A stretch of 64,000 nucleotides of DNA from Camelus bactrianus. Its lineage: Eukaryota; Chordata; Mammalia; Artiodactyla; Camelidae. A program made the translations under genes and the position numbers. The notes beneath the pieces are model-generated. The model saw only the letters and a program-made list of their open reading frames with translations. It was not told the origin of the DNA and searched no databases. The stretch is taken from contig NC_133558.1 in the NCBI RefSeq assembly GCF_048773025.1, positions 20,876,501 through 20,940,500 on the forward strand, written 5' to 3'. Positions 11,495-23,900 of this stretch are shown in pieces. Every line of letters starts with the position of its first letter. The first letter of the stretch is position 1.

Positions 11495-14400
11495 CTGCAG
11501 AAGACAGAGTACAGTGTTGCTTCCAGACATAACTCTACAAGTAACACTTTTTTCCCTCCTTTCTCAGGGACTCATGTTTAAACACTGCAATGAGAAGGGG
11601 GAAAAAATTCTTAAGTCTCCTGAGCCAAGGCTAATTTAGAGCACAGGCCTTTTGCTTAGTGGTAAGAAGAAATTTTAATGTAAACTGCTTGAACAGAGGT
11701 CACATCAAAGTCTTTCACATTATTTCTGTCTCCTGTCTCGTAACCCCTACAATCTGTGCTAGGGAAACTGACTATGACTCAAAAAGAGAATTAAAGAGCA
11801 TACCTGTAGGCTGAAGTCCAGAGTGTCCTGGGAAAGAGAAGTAAAGATATATACTTAAATATAGTGAAATAAATTCTCCCTAAACACAATGTCCCCAGCC
11901 CCAGGCCCCCACCTGAGATTTCTCTAACACCACATCCACATCACATGATGGTGCCAGGGTAGACATGAGGGCAAACACTGAGAGCATGTGACCCATGAAG
12001 TTTCTGTCACACAAATCCAGTGTCATTTCATTAGCCTTGTGTCTCTTCTTGCATTTGCCCCAGGATCTCCAGGAAATTGAGGTCAATTGGGGAAATAAAG
12101 GCTTTAGATGGAACCATTGATATACAGAGAACTAACTGAGCAAAACCATATTTTTTTTTTCCCTCTAAACACTCTACAGGGAATTTCAGCTGCCAACAGG
12201 TTCCTTACCTTTTTGGTTCCTGAAGTAGATGAACAGCCCCACCCCAAGGAAGAGCAGACCCAGAACGAAGCCCCCGATTCCACTCAGCATCTTGCTCTGA
12301 GCAGATTCAGACTGTGCCCCTGAGAAAAGAAGTTAGTTTTAGTGATTTTTATCCCAAATCCAGCTTTCCTAATTGATAATCTGTGATCAAGAGCTTTGAG
12401 ATTGGGGTAAGAAGTCTGCACTTGAAAAAATAGAATGATTGACCATTTCTGGATGAGAGATTTAAAAATTACACTGAGTAGCTACACGGTTCTGGCATTG
12501 AATTCACTTAAATATTGCAGCCCTGACATAAGGCCACACGACTTCAACATCTGATGAATGAGGAGCCTGGGATAGAATGATGTTAAGTAGTTGGTCTAGG
12601 ATGACAGAGCTAATAAAAGGCAGAGCTGAGACTGGACTCCCCTCATGTCAGGAAGGTCCCTACATTGGAGAGGATGTGTCCCTTCTCAGATCACGATGAA
12701 CTCAGAGCAACAGTGTCAGAAGCACAAGTCCAGCCTTAGGTGGAAGGCAAGACTATGACCCAAAATATCACGGGAAGGCTCAAAATAGGGACATCTCTTC
12801 TCTGTTTGCCAGGTAGAATTGCCTCCCCAGGGGGCATAGGTATTTGTAAGACCTATCAGGGGACATCTGTAAACTATCAGAGGATTTCTGTCACAGGCTA
12901 TCACAGGGCTCCCCCAGGAACCTGTGCTGAAGGAGAGGAGAACGTGGAGCAAATGAGTACATGGTGCGGGGAGAGGAGGAACCTGACACTCAGGGGGAGG
13001 CAAGTCCCTCCTTGCGGGGGGAGAGGAACACATGAGGTCACAAAGCTTCTCACTCCATTCCACTGTGACAGGGCGCGTCCAGCTTGGGTGCTCCACTCGG
13101 CAGGTGTAGACCTCCCCACTCTGAGGAACCGTTTCAAGCATCACCATGGTCTGGAAGGTCCAGTCTCCATTAGGGATCAGACCTGTGGAGACCACCCCAG
13201 CCTCCTCTTCCTGGCCATTCCGGAACCACCTGACTTCAATGTGGCCTGGATAGAAGCCCGTCACAGAGCAGACCAGGAGGTTGTGGTGCTGCAGGGGCTG
13301 GGGCTTCACAGGATACACGGTCACCGTGGGCTCCACTAGGAGAGACAAGGTGGAGGCAATGAGTGAGGAAGACAGTTAATTCTCCTTGGTTGACTGACTT
13401 TCTGTATCTAGTCCCCTGTTCCAGACTACAGTCCCAGGCAGGCCTCCCTCAAAGCTGGCCATGTAGCCCAATAGAAGTTAGTGACATGAGCCTTTAATTT
13501 AAGCCTTAGAACATGGGCCCATTAGATTTGAGAGATATTGGGAAATTTTGTGTGTAGTTTCCCACCCTCCCCCCCCAATAACTTGAAACAGTTATTCATT
13601 GCTGAACTGAAGTGCTTACAAACCTTTGCAAAGTACATAGTATATTAATTAAAAGTATGATTTCTGAAGCCAAACTACCTGGGCCCAAATTAAACACTGC
13701 CTCTTACTGATTAATTCTGGGAGTATATTCACATTCCTCTGTGCCTCAGCTTTCTCATCTATAAAGGGGATAAGTATACTAACTTACCTCTTACGGCTAA
13801 GTGAGAATTAAAGCACCTAAAGCATATAAAACACTGAGAGGAATTTAGGTCTCAATATATGTTTGCTCTTACTATCCTTGTTGAACTGGAGAAAAAACAG
13901 ACTCAAAGCTGTGTGTACAAATTGGGGAATAGCAGTGGGTAGGTGTATGAAACATGAGAAAGCTGTCTCCATGCACTCACACCTCAGAAATGGTTCTACT
14001 CTGGGAATAAGAAAAGACCACAGGTGATTTTCCTAACCCTATGAGTTGAATCTCAAGAAAAGTTTGAGTCTTGAAGGAGAGGGAAATGAGGAAGGAAATC
14101 ATTTTTTTAAATTCTTATAATTAGACTCCACTGATCAATCTGTCTCCTTTGAAAACAAGTGTATCTACTATTGGAATCAGTATCATTTTACAGTTATCTC
14201 TTCTTAAGCTAACATTTGAGTTCAAGGCAGAATATTAATATGTGTGTGCTTACTGTCTGAGATAATCCTTGACACTACCAGCCTGAATAAATACATTTTT
14301 TAAAAAGAAGTAACTTGGAAAAAAAAAACAAAAAACACTTACAATATCATGAAATGATAGAATTAAGATTAATGGAAATTATTCCTAACAATTCTGCAGT

Positions 14401-17400
14401 ACATTTCATAAAATAGAAATGTTTACATTTCTAAAATGGAAAATAATGAACTGAATCAAAATAGAAAGCACAAACTGGAGAACTGCTGAATCAAATATCA
14501 ACAGTATTCATTTTACTGTACAGAGAACTCATACATTCACTGAGAAAAACCCCAGGACCCCACAGGTAACAGGCAATAGACAGTTCTGAGAACAGTAACA
14601 ACAACTAGCCAATAACTATGTGAAAAACTTCAAGAATCTTAGAAATTAAAGAATTAGAAATTTTAAAATGTAAATTTCCAGCTGAGTACTTGACATTTGT
14701 TAGACAAATAGGTCTAACAAAGGGAAATATGAGGTTAATTGTTACAAGTATAAAAAAGAATCATATGTAACCACTCAAATACTATTAGCATTATAAAAAT
14801 GGTAACACCAGCATATTAAGTAACAAAATCATAATTCAAAAAGTTGATTTCAAAATCATTAATTATGTAAAATATATACGCTAAGGAAAAAGTAGCAATA
14901 AATTTAGATCTAAAAGAAGCCTTAGATCAGAAGTGCCTCAGAGGTTCCCCTTCCCCACCTCTCAAAAATCAGTCTGATGCTTTCGTTTTCAATTAATTGT
15001 GGATACAGACACAGGCACACTAGTCTCAGGGGTTTCAGGAGGAAAGGGGTATGTGCCAAGAGCAGTTTGTGACTCTTGTCCTCACAGTCTCCCAATTCTT
15101 TTACATTCCTCCCCTCCCCTCCCCTAAACCTTCCCCCAATCACAGACACCAGGAAGCCCCTGCATCTCTAACCACCTTCCCCGTCAGGGTTTCCTCCCCT
15201 TCCCCTCCCCCAACTGCGCGCAGAGGAGGCCAGGAGCCTCCCTCCAGCCCCTCCCCCACCACAGCCCCCTCCCTCACGGTCCTCTCAGACCCCGGCCCCC
15301 AACCCCCACCACACAAACTCTCCCTTCTCACACTCACATGGACAAAATCTCAGTGTCTCCCCTGCAGCACTATCACAGGACCCCCCCAACTTGTACTCAC
15401 TCACATCCTACGCTCACCTAGCGCTGTCAGTTCTCTCTCTCTCTCCCTCTCCCTCTCCCTCTCTCCCTCTCCCTCTCTCTCCCTCTCTCTCCCTCTCTCA
15501 CACACACCCACACACACCCCGTCCCCTCCCCTGGCCGCCCCCCGCCGCGCTCACCTCGCCGCTGCACCGTGAAGCTCTCAACAACCCCGTAGTTGTGTCT
15601 GCAGTACGTGTCCACCGCGGCCCGCGTCTGCTCCAGGACGTCCTTCCGGCTGTTGAAGTCCTCGGCAATCCCCCGTCCCAGCTCGGTCACCGCCCGATAC
15701 TCCCCGCCCTGCTCCCCCCAGTCGCTGTCGAAGCGCAACAACTCTTCTAGGTTATAGAAGTATCTGTCCAGGAACTGCACCCGCTCCGTCCCGTTGGAGA
15801 AATGACACTCGGACTTCGCCTGTACCATGAAACGTGCTGTGTGGACAGGAAAGAGTCAGTCACCTGGGCGGCTCGGGGGAAGACTGAAGCCCGCGGCCAC
15901 CAGTGCCCGAAGCTCCGGCGGTGGGAGTGGGGGCGGGACACTAGGACCCCCTGAGGGGCTCCACAAGCACCCCAACTACTAGCACCTCACGGGCTTTTCT
16001 TTCTCTGCCCGCTGCAGACGGAGACTGGAGGGGTGAGGAGGGCCGGACGAGGGGCAGAGGAAATCTCCCTTGTCCAGAGCCTCTGGCTCCGCGCTTCCAC
16101 TCCCTGCTCCTGCGCTTGGCTGGAACCCTTCAACCAAAGCCGGACAAGGATCTGCCCCATCACCTCCTCCTAGAAATCTCCACTGGAAAGACACCCTTCT
16201 CTCGTCTTCCCTCCCCCCACCCCAGCTCAGTAGCTGTTCCTTAAACATGTCCACCTCATTGCCTGAAAGCTTGGGTAGGGCTGACCTGGCCAGGCCCATC
16301 TTACCCACTGGGAGACCAAAGAAGGAAAAAACAGGTATCTCCCTTCTACTTTTAGAGTTTGAAATTTAGGGAAATTAAAATGAGCTGAGGGGAATAAAGG
16401 GGTGGGTGTATATGTTTGGGGTAAAAGAGAGGCACATTTCAGGTAAACATAATACCATACAAACGCTTAAAAGAGTTGATGAACTTACTCAAGAAACCAG
16501 AGAAAACATTTCCGTGAAGCACAGAGAGTGGAAGGGAGGAGGGTAAAAGAGTAGACTGGAGACATCACATGGAGCCTGGTACTGAAAAGCCTTAGAGATG
16601 ATGTTAGGATTTTGACTTTATACTAAATATAATGAGAACTATGAAAGAGTTTTAAGGAGATTAAAACCATAAACCCAATAGGGACACAATTCCTTTTCTG
16701 CATTTCCAAATAAAGAAAGCTCAGAAGACCAGGTTTGTTTAAAAAAATTTTTTTTCCAGCAAAATAAATTTGTTCAGGACCAAGGCTTATTTATTTCTTT
16801 AACTCACCAACCAATTACAAAAACATATAAGTTATCCACACATTCTTTTCTTTCTTAATTTCTCTGCCACTGGTCCACTACTTATCCATAGTAGTGAACT
16901 ACAGCAATGGACATTTTATTCCCATTCAAAGCTCCAACTAATTCATTTTTTAACTTTGCTCCTACACCCAATAATGCCAGCAGGCATCAAACTACAAGCC
17001 TTGGTCAAATGTAGAACTCTCATTTCTGTAGTCAAGTCCCCTCAGAAGGAGAAAAAGTAAGAAAAAGATGGCATTCTCATAAAGTCAATTTACAAAAAAT
17101 GAGCAGGTCCCCAGACTTTGAGTAGAGACATTCACTTAGAAATGATGGCAGAGAGGAGGGCACTCTGGATCAGACCAGGTCTACCTTATTATTCAGAAAT
17201 TCTCTAATAGCTTCTTGACATGACAACATTAAAAAATAAAAATTCATGAAGTTATTTTTCACTGTAGCTTGTATAGTTAGCACCGTTACTCCAGCTCATG
17301 TACCGAAATTCAGGTTGTCAGATTTAGTAAATAAAAACATTGGATTCCCAGATAAATTTGGATTTCAGATCAATTGTTGTTGTTGAGCTGAAATTTAAAT

Positions 17401-20400
17401 TTAACTGGATCCTGTAGTTTATTGGACAACTCTTCCCCAACTTGCTAATAAAATTGGAGAGGAAGGAATACATTTAAGACTTCTTTTTATCTTCCTTAGA
17501 AATGGATATTATATACTGAAATTCATAGTTACTACAAAAGGATTTGATGACCCATGCTGATAGAGACCAGTTTGTTCTGTTCATCACTCCATCCTCATCA
17601 GCTCAGGGAATAACTGGTGTATTCTAGGTCACTAATAATCATTGACTGCACAAATGATTTTTTTTTTTTTTTGCATAGCCAGTCACCTCGGCAAACAAGG
17701 ACACTCTAGTGCGTCCTTGCTGATGAATGAACACATCTGGTTCTCGAGTCCTCCAGCTTCTCTTCAGTCTCCTTTATTCTTACACTTTAGGTCCAGCTGA
17801 ATTTCTGATTCTAGGGCACAGTCTTCCCCTGATTTCATCTACTCAGTGTGGCATCTGTAATCCATTCCTCACGCTGCTCCCTTCTCTCTTCAATTGGTCC
17901 AATCCAGTTCCTGTCTTGTGTGTACCACTTACTGTAAATGTCGATCCACCAAACCCAGTGCTCACTTCTCTATCACGTTCTCACTTCACCCACTTCTTAG
18001 TGGTGCTCATCACAAGTGGTCACTCCCTCCCTCCTTGAAAAATCTACTTTCCTTCACTTCCATGCATCACATTCTCCTGGCTTTTCTCAACATCCCTGGT
18101 ACCCTTTTCTGGTCCCCTTTACTGACTCATTGACTCTTGGTCCTCTGACTAAGACCTTTGCCCTCTTTTTGTCATCTACACAATCTCTCTCTCCTTATGA
18201 AATCTCTTCTACTTTCCTGGATTCTAATCCAGTACATGTGTCAATGACCCAGACATACATACCTCCAGCCCTCACCTCCCCCTGAATTCCAGTCTTATAT
18301 ATTCAACTGGCCTCTTGACAGCTTCACATACATGTTAATAAATTATTTCCACTTAATGTAAACAAATCATTATTTCTAACCAGCCACTTCAAATTATTTT
18401 CTTCCACAACTTTTCCTATCCCAGTAAACAGCACCATCAAGTTTATTTCAGTTATTCAAGACAAAGTCCTGAGGGATAAAGTTGATTTGCTCCCTCTTCC
18501 CCTCATTAACAAGTTACTCAACACTATCCCAAATCTCCTCACTTTATCACTACTACTGTCTCTGTCACTAAACACTAAATAAGGCCACAAGTATGTCTTC
18601 CCTGGAGAATTTTAATATGATCCTGAGTGGTGCCCCTGACCACTGATGAATCCTTCTATCCAGTCTCCACATGGTAACTAGAATTATTATTTTTTCTCTG
18701 ATAAGTACAAAAGTGACTTTCCTTGTAACCCTTCAGTAGCTTCATGTATTTTTTAAAACAAGATTCAGATTTTTCACCATGCCCATCAGGGTCTAATATA
18801 ATTTGTTTCCTGAATTCCTTTTCAACCTTATCTTATTCCACCTGCCAACTTGCTTGCTCTGCTTTAGTCACTCTACTAGCCTCCTTTCTGTCCCTTAAAC
18901 ACAGCAAAGATTTTCCCACAGTGTCCTTTCCCTGTTCTGGGACATCCTTCACATGCCTGGCTTTCCAATGTTTATATTTCAACTAAATGTCACTTTCACT
19001 AGCCACTTGAACTCAAGTCCAGGTGAATACAATTCTCTCTGTCCATAACCCTGATACATTTTTTTTCAGAGCATTTATTGCTCTCTGAAATGTTTTTCTT
19101 TGTTAAATATTTTTGGGTTGTTATCTTTGTCTCCTGTCATTAATTTCATGATAGTAGGGGACTGCTACCTTATCCAAATAGAATTCTCTGAGCCTAGAAC
19201 AGAACCCAATATATAATAGTTTTTCAAAAAAGAAAATTTGGTTTGAACAAATAAACCCAGAGTTTCGAAAATTGATTTTTGTGAGAATCTTGGAAAGCAA
19301 GAGAGGGCTCCAGCTGTCACACTCTTTTATTCCGGTGACACTACGTAACATCCCTTCTACTTGCTGTGACAAATTCAGACAAACTTCTTCTCTGTCCTCC
19401 TACTAGTTGTAAGAAACATTCACAGTTTAGAAAAAGGTGATTTTAAGAAAAAAGGAAATTTTCATTAAGTTTCATCTCATCTGGATTGTTACAGTGCTGA
19501 AGGTCTGTGCAAATCTGGGGTATTTTCAGCAATGGTGATGACATAACTGAGTAGGAATAGGGAAGAACTGAAAAAAGAAGTAACCAAACAGAGCTAATTA
19601 AAGAACAGAGAGGGCATGATGAATGAACCTATGAAATTTGGGGCCAGACTCCAGGAGGCCAATGAGCTCCCTTGACTTGCTTATTGAATTTCAGCCCTAT
19701 GGGATGGAAACAACCACACTCTCTGTACCTTGCTCAAAAATTATGGTTTGCCATATGAAATTGCTGGTATTTGACTACTTTTGACTTACAAAAGCAGAAT
19801 TTTATATAGTTTATCCTCTACTAGTTGAGTCTCTTCTCATGGGCTCAGGCCAGAGAATGGGGAGATGTAGGAGAAACATTGTATAGAAAGATTCAAAATA
19901 GATTCATAGTGAACATTAACCTGTGTCAAGTTTTCAGAGAATGTGTAACTTCTTTCAGCATCATTGAACATTCCCTAGGTGTTCCTTACCTACTGGGTGA
20001 TTCCAGATACTAAGGATCTCTACTTAAGCTTTAGGGTGTTTCCCACAGAAGAAAGAGAGAAAACTAGCCCCAGCTTCTGTCAGAGAACCTCCAGTACAGG
20101 GATGTAACCCTTATAAACATTGGGGTTCAGGAGAAAGGAAAAGATTTAATGGGGAGAGACTCTTTGATACATTCTCATGTATTAGGGAGAGACACCAACA
20201 AAATAAATCTTATTGATGAAATAACAGGATTTTCTAGGAGAGATCTTTCTAAGTCCTCTTGATTCCCCAGAAAATTTTTGGCTAAACTTCCCCTTTTTTT
20301 GGCATGATTCAACATAATAAAGGAAACTGACATTTTGACATTCTCATTTATAAATCTTCTTAAGACCCCAAAGGAATGGGATGCAAAGCTGGAATGGTTT

Positions 20401-20737
20401 TACTGGAAGAGAGTTGAAAATAAATGGTTCATATATATGGAGGCAACTTACACAACTTTCATAAACAGTCCAAGCACCCAGGCTCCCTTATTGTGGAAAG
20501 AATTGAGCATCCTTACAATAAAGATAGTTGGTCACTGAAGAAAATGTCCGGTTTTTTAAGGGACATGGCCTGGACACAGTGACAAAGCTAACTCCTTTCC
20601 TTTCCCCACCCCACAAGAGCTCAAAATATGCACTTACGTTGGGTGTCCTTGGTCCAAACCAGGGAAGGGCTCAGCACCATCAGTATCACTGTCAGAGCTG
20701 CCATCCAGGAGCCTCCAGAGAAATACAGACACACCAT
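11481..20737 (-). CDS. DRB: MHC class II DRB, beta chain, complete six-exon gene
   Basis: This is the beta chain of the DR peptide-presenting heterodimer; it pairs with DRA and acts on endosomes and the surface of antigen-presenting cells. CDS exons (minus strand): 20638-20737 (100 bp), 15555-15836 (282), 13054-13335 (282), 12209-12319 (111), 11804-11827 (24), 11481-11494 (14). All junctions are GT-AG and in phase, giving 270 codons; the usual length is 266. Order of parts: 29-residue signal, beta-1 domain with Cys15/Cys79 and glycosylation site N19-G-T, Ig-like beta-2 domain with its Cys pair, connecting peptide, transmembrane segment with GxxxG-type glycines, short tail ending GLLS. Exon 2 carries a four-codon insertion (QGGE) between residues 46 and 47, and position 61 is Phe where Trp is usual. 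No stop or frameshift was seen. An S-X-Y promoter lies upstream, so CIITA control is expected. Confidence 0.95.
11804..11827 (-). CDS. DRB: DRB exon 5: cytoplasmic tail
   Basis: A 24-bp exon encoding HSGLQPT with split codons at each end, identical in size and content to other DRB genes. Acceptor AG at 11829-11828, donor GT at 11803-11802. Confidence 0.92.
12209..12319 (-). CDS. DRB: DRB exon 4: connecting peptide and transmembrane segment
   Basis: 111 bp with acceptor AG at 12321-12320 and donor GT at 12208-12207. It encodes [20 protein letters not shown], then [18 protein letters not shown]. The glycine pattern is typical of class II beta transmembrane helices that pair with the alpha-chain helix. 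Confidence 0.95.
12530..12625 (-). repeat. MIR fragment in DRB intron 3, antisense
   Basis: 'gatgttaagtagttggtcta' followed by 'gacagagctaataaaaggca' matches the inverted MIR core. The rest of intron 3 (12,320-13,053) shows nothing further; the long ORF that crosses it is run-on from exon 3. Confidence 0.6.
13054..13335 (-). CDS. DRB: DRB exon 3: beta-2 Ig-like domain
   Basis: Acceptor AG at 13337-13336, donor GT at 13053-13052; 282 bp as usual. It begins VEPTVTVYP and carries the Ig Cys pair ([11 protein letters not shown] and [10 protein letters not shown]). The segment around [12 protein letters not shown] corresponds to the CD4-contact region of class II beta-2 domains. No unusual residues stand out. 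Confidence 0.95.
13336..15554 (-). other. DRB intron 2
   Basis: The intron is about 2.2 kb. Besides the microsatellite it contains a sense-oriented MIR at about 13,640-13,870 ('gcctcagctttctcatctat', 'ataaaacactgagaggaa') and AT-rich sequence at 14,100-14,900. No coding sequence was recognised. Confidence 0.75.
15431..15520 (+). repeat. DRB intron-2 microsatellite
   Basis: A compound (CT)n/(CCCTCT)n tract followed by (CA)n-like sequence starts about 35 bp inside intron 2. On the gene strand it is a (GT)n(GA)n array. A simple repeat of this composition at this site is a hallmark of DRB genes in ruminants and primates and is used as a linked marker of exon-2 alleles. It is part of a longer purine-rich (gene strand) stretch, about 15,100-15,550. 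Confidence 0.9.
15555..15836 (-). CDS. DRB: DRB exon 2: beta-1 (peptide-binding) domain with 12-bp insertion
   Basis: Acceptor AG at 15838-15837, donor GT at 15554-15553; 282 bp instead of the usual 270. The start ([13 protein letters not shown]) and end ([15 protein letters not shown]) are standard, and H81 and N82, which hydrogen-bond peptide backbone, are present. After FDSDWGE, codons at 15700-15711 encode an additional Q-G-G-E before YRAVTELGR. The insertion looks like a slipped partial repeat, GGGGAG-CAGGGC-GGGGAG. It falls in the turn between beta strands 3 and 4 of the groove floor, so the fold should tolerate it. Confidence 0.93.
15837..20637 (-). other. DRB intron 1
   Basis: The intron is about 4.8 kb. 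The part next to exon 1 (20,637 down to about 19,440) is paralogous to window positions 1-1253. Positions 16,540-16,700 resemble the 3' part of an L2 ('gccttagagatgatgttagg', 'gactttatac', 'gagttttaaggag'). The exon-2 end (15,840-16,310) is GC-rich. The middle (16,800-19,400) is AT/CT-rich with no gene I can support; short ORFs at 17.7-18.3 kb are pyrimidine-rich and not protein-like. Confidence 0.7.
20638..20737 (-). CDS. DRB: DRB exon 1: signal peptide
   Basis: The start ATG is at 20737-20735, and the exon is exactly 100 bp, the usual DRB length. It encodes [20 protein letters not shown] and onward, ending ...KDTQ plus one base; the donor is GT at 20637-20636. The hydrophobic core and the spacing to the mature N-terminus match other DRB leaders. 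Confidence 0.95.
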
Positions 20738-20886
20738 GCTGGAGATCAGGAGAAGATAGCGTGTGATGGGAGCAGGCAGGTCCCACTCAAATGGGCACTG
20801 TGACCCTCCTCCAATCCACATCCAAATAATACCAGCCAAGGAACTCTGTATTTGCTCCTGGATTGGGTGAGCTCAGTGTTAGGTAA

Positions 20887-20952
20887 CCAATCAACATCAG
20901 AGATGAGTAGCATCATCAGTTGCTGGTCAGAGATTCAGTATGAAGGTCCTCT
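20887..20952 (-). promoter_or_regulatory. S-X-Y class II promoter of the intact DRB gene
   Basis: On the minus strand: S box GGACCTT (core 20943-20949), X box CCAGCAACTGATGATGCTAC (20907-20926), Y box TTGATTGG (20887-20894). The motifs are in the standard order and spacing, about 150 bp upstream of the ATG. The S box is canonical, unlike in the left copy. Confidence 0.88.
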
Positions 20953-23900
20953 TCATAAACTTAGAATTTCCTCCATTAAAAGAATTGTTTTAATTGAGTA
21001 CTTTAAAGATTTGATCCAGTTGCATCTGAAATATTTTAATTGGGCCCCTATTGTGAGCCAGCTCTGTGCTGGTCAGTGATGTGTACAGAAGTTTGACTCT
21101 TTTATGAGCATGCTTTACTCTCACTTTGAGACAGAGCTGGTCTGACAAGTGTGTGTGTCAGTAGATAAAGGAGTGGAAAGAAAATAATTGCAAGTTACAA
21201 GATCTTTAATCTGGTCCTATTTGCACCATAACTTAGTGCTGTAGTTTAGGGAAAATTACTTAACCTCTCACAGTTGAAAATAAGGCACTTCAATCTTTCA
21301 GATATTTCAATATTGTGATTCTGTGGACACCTCAAGAAACAGCATTCTCTGGCAACTGATGACGTGACAGAATTACAGCTGTTCATTGGAGAGTTAAGTC
21401 TGTAATCTCCTGACAGGTCGGGATGTCTCTGATAAACTGAAGGAAATGTACAGTTAGTCAACAAATTAACCTGAGTGAAAAGGTTTTTCAGGTTTGTTCC
21501 TGATGCTGTCACTGAATTTACTGGAACCTCCAGAAAACACATAGACAAAGGGGCTTACTGAAGGTGATCTGTGTAGGATGGAGGGCCTTGAGGGTACCTT
21601 TGTAGAGCACGTAACCTAACAATGTGTGAAGGACTACTGTCCAAAGTATGCAGGGGCTGGGTGGTCAATAAAGGATCAAAATCAGCCTGTGGCACAACTC
21701 TGCTTTAGAATAATTAATATTTTATATGAAAAAGTGTTCAATCCCTTACTCCTGGTTCCAATTTCAATTTTCACATTTCATTGGGGATGTGACTCCTTAT
21801 TATTCATCTTCTTTTGCTTTATCCTTAGAAAAGACTAAGAAAATTTTGCTAATGAATGTATTATAGAATGTTCAGGAAATAGAACACTATGGAAAAACTA
21901 TGAGTTACATCCCTTGATATAATCATATGACTTAAAATATGTAATTCTATGTCTAGGTAATTATTACAGATTAATTTAATGTCAGTGTAATATCTCAAAT
22001 TTAAAGTGGACCTTAAAGGTCAACAATTATTCTAAATTTTTGCATTAATTCACATTCCTCCCCAGTTCTGATAAGTAGTCATTCTTTATATACCTTAATA
22101 ATTCTAGTGCCAGAACTCACCATGCCATAATAAAAATAACTAAAATTTATTGATTAATTTTTAAACATTTAACTTTGTACTAAGAATTAATTTTACAGGG
22201 CTTTTTACACATCATTTAAAAATATAATTATCACGTCATTTTAATGATTTAACTACCTTTTTCATTGCTACAGTTGGAGATAACAAAATGATGGGTGGAG
22301 GATAAACAACTTTTACAAGGGTGCAAGTCTGATAAATGGTACACTCCAGGTTGAGCCAAGTTATATTTGTCTCCAAACCCTACAAGCTCAGCCATTACAT
22401 CACACCACCTCATATTCCATTTATTCCATTTCTGAAGAGAAGAGTGTCGCTTATATTGAAACTGTTTTTATCACTTTAATTCATTGAAATGCATATCAAT
22501 AGCACTACTCCTTTAATGAATGACAGAATTTCATACAAATGGAAACAGCTATTTTGTAGCAACTCTATTCCTTCAGAAGACTCCTTTCATCAGCATTGTT
22601 ACTCCTCTGGAGATGACAAAATCTGCACTAATCTTATGTAATGACATACATAGGTCCCCGCCAGTCTCCTTCTTACTGAAGATAACAGTGGCCACCATGT
22701 TTCTAAATCTACTCTACTGTTCTCAATCATTATTTCAGATTTCTCAACATAATTCAGTGCAAGTTTGAATATTTTGGAATAGAATAGAAATAGTATCTCA
22801 CTTACTTTGGAAAAAATATATTTCTATTAATGTGGAAAGTCCAACATTTCTTGGAGAGGTTGAGTAAAAGTCACTATTGTTTCTGTAGTTGAGAAGAATC
22901 TCTATCCCTAAACGCCAATGATAATTTTAGTACCATTGGAAGTTGCTCATTTGCAATCAGGAGAATATTATGTTTAATTTGACAATGACAAAATCATAAT
23001 TTATTTAGAATTAACTAATTGTGATGTGATAATCTGCAAAAGTCAAGCTAAGTTTCATATAGATTATAGAGTGAAAAAGCATGGCAAAAAAAGTAATTCT
23101 GTATCAAGGACATGCTGAAATACAGTATAAAAGGACACTATCAAAACTTGTTCACGTAAATACGACATACAATTTACAAGTCATACAAATTGCTTTTTAA
23201 AAAGAATTAACTGACTGTGACCTAAATTCTGTATATTGTATATATTTATGAATATCAAAAATGTGCTTTTAAAAATATTATATCACACTCTTCTGCTACA
23301 TTAATTCAACATAAGGACAATTTATGTAAAACAATGCAGCAACAATTATCAAACCATCAGTCCTACAGATGATCTCAAGGCTGAGCTTCTTCACTGAAAG
23401 TAAGAATCCTGCTCACCTTCTGTTGTGTTTGAGAAGTGTCAAATAAAGGCTTATTTCTTTAAAAGGCAGTTAAATTGGTTTCAGGAAAACTGGTATTGGT
23501 ACAGAAGTTCTAGTCTCTGCTCTGGATGCATGACACCATAAGTTTGTTTTTATGGAAAATAAATCACAACACTCTTAGGAACAACCAAGTGACATCGGAA
23601 GCACAGACTTTTGTTGAACAACAGGCAGGTTGAAGTTTGTAAAGGTACAGAATGTCTTGAGTCCTATACCAGATGTCACAGAATGGGACTCATTTGTAGT
23701 AAGTCTGAAAGGTTGCAATACATCTGGGAAAACGAGCTCTTAGTTGTCAGCAGGCCACAGTTAGCAAAGAATGTCTGTCTCTTGTCCAAGTAGTCTCAGA
23801 GTATTCTCTGTAGTTTCAGAAGCTACCACCACTACTCTGGAACCCAAAGAGAGAAACAAGTCAGTGGTCCCTTTACCTAAGGAAAATAATATTAATAATG

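Noticed and set aside
12740-13339. 199-codon plus-strand ORF
   Set aside because: It is the antisense shadow of DRB exon 3 and intron 3; the minus strand encodes the Ig domain.
15051-15572. 173-codon plus-strand ORF rich in Ser, Pro and Leu
   Set aside because: It is a by-product of the C/T-rich intron-2 tract and microsatellite, antisense to DRB.
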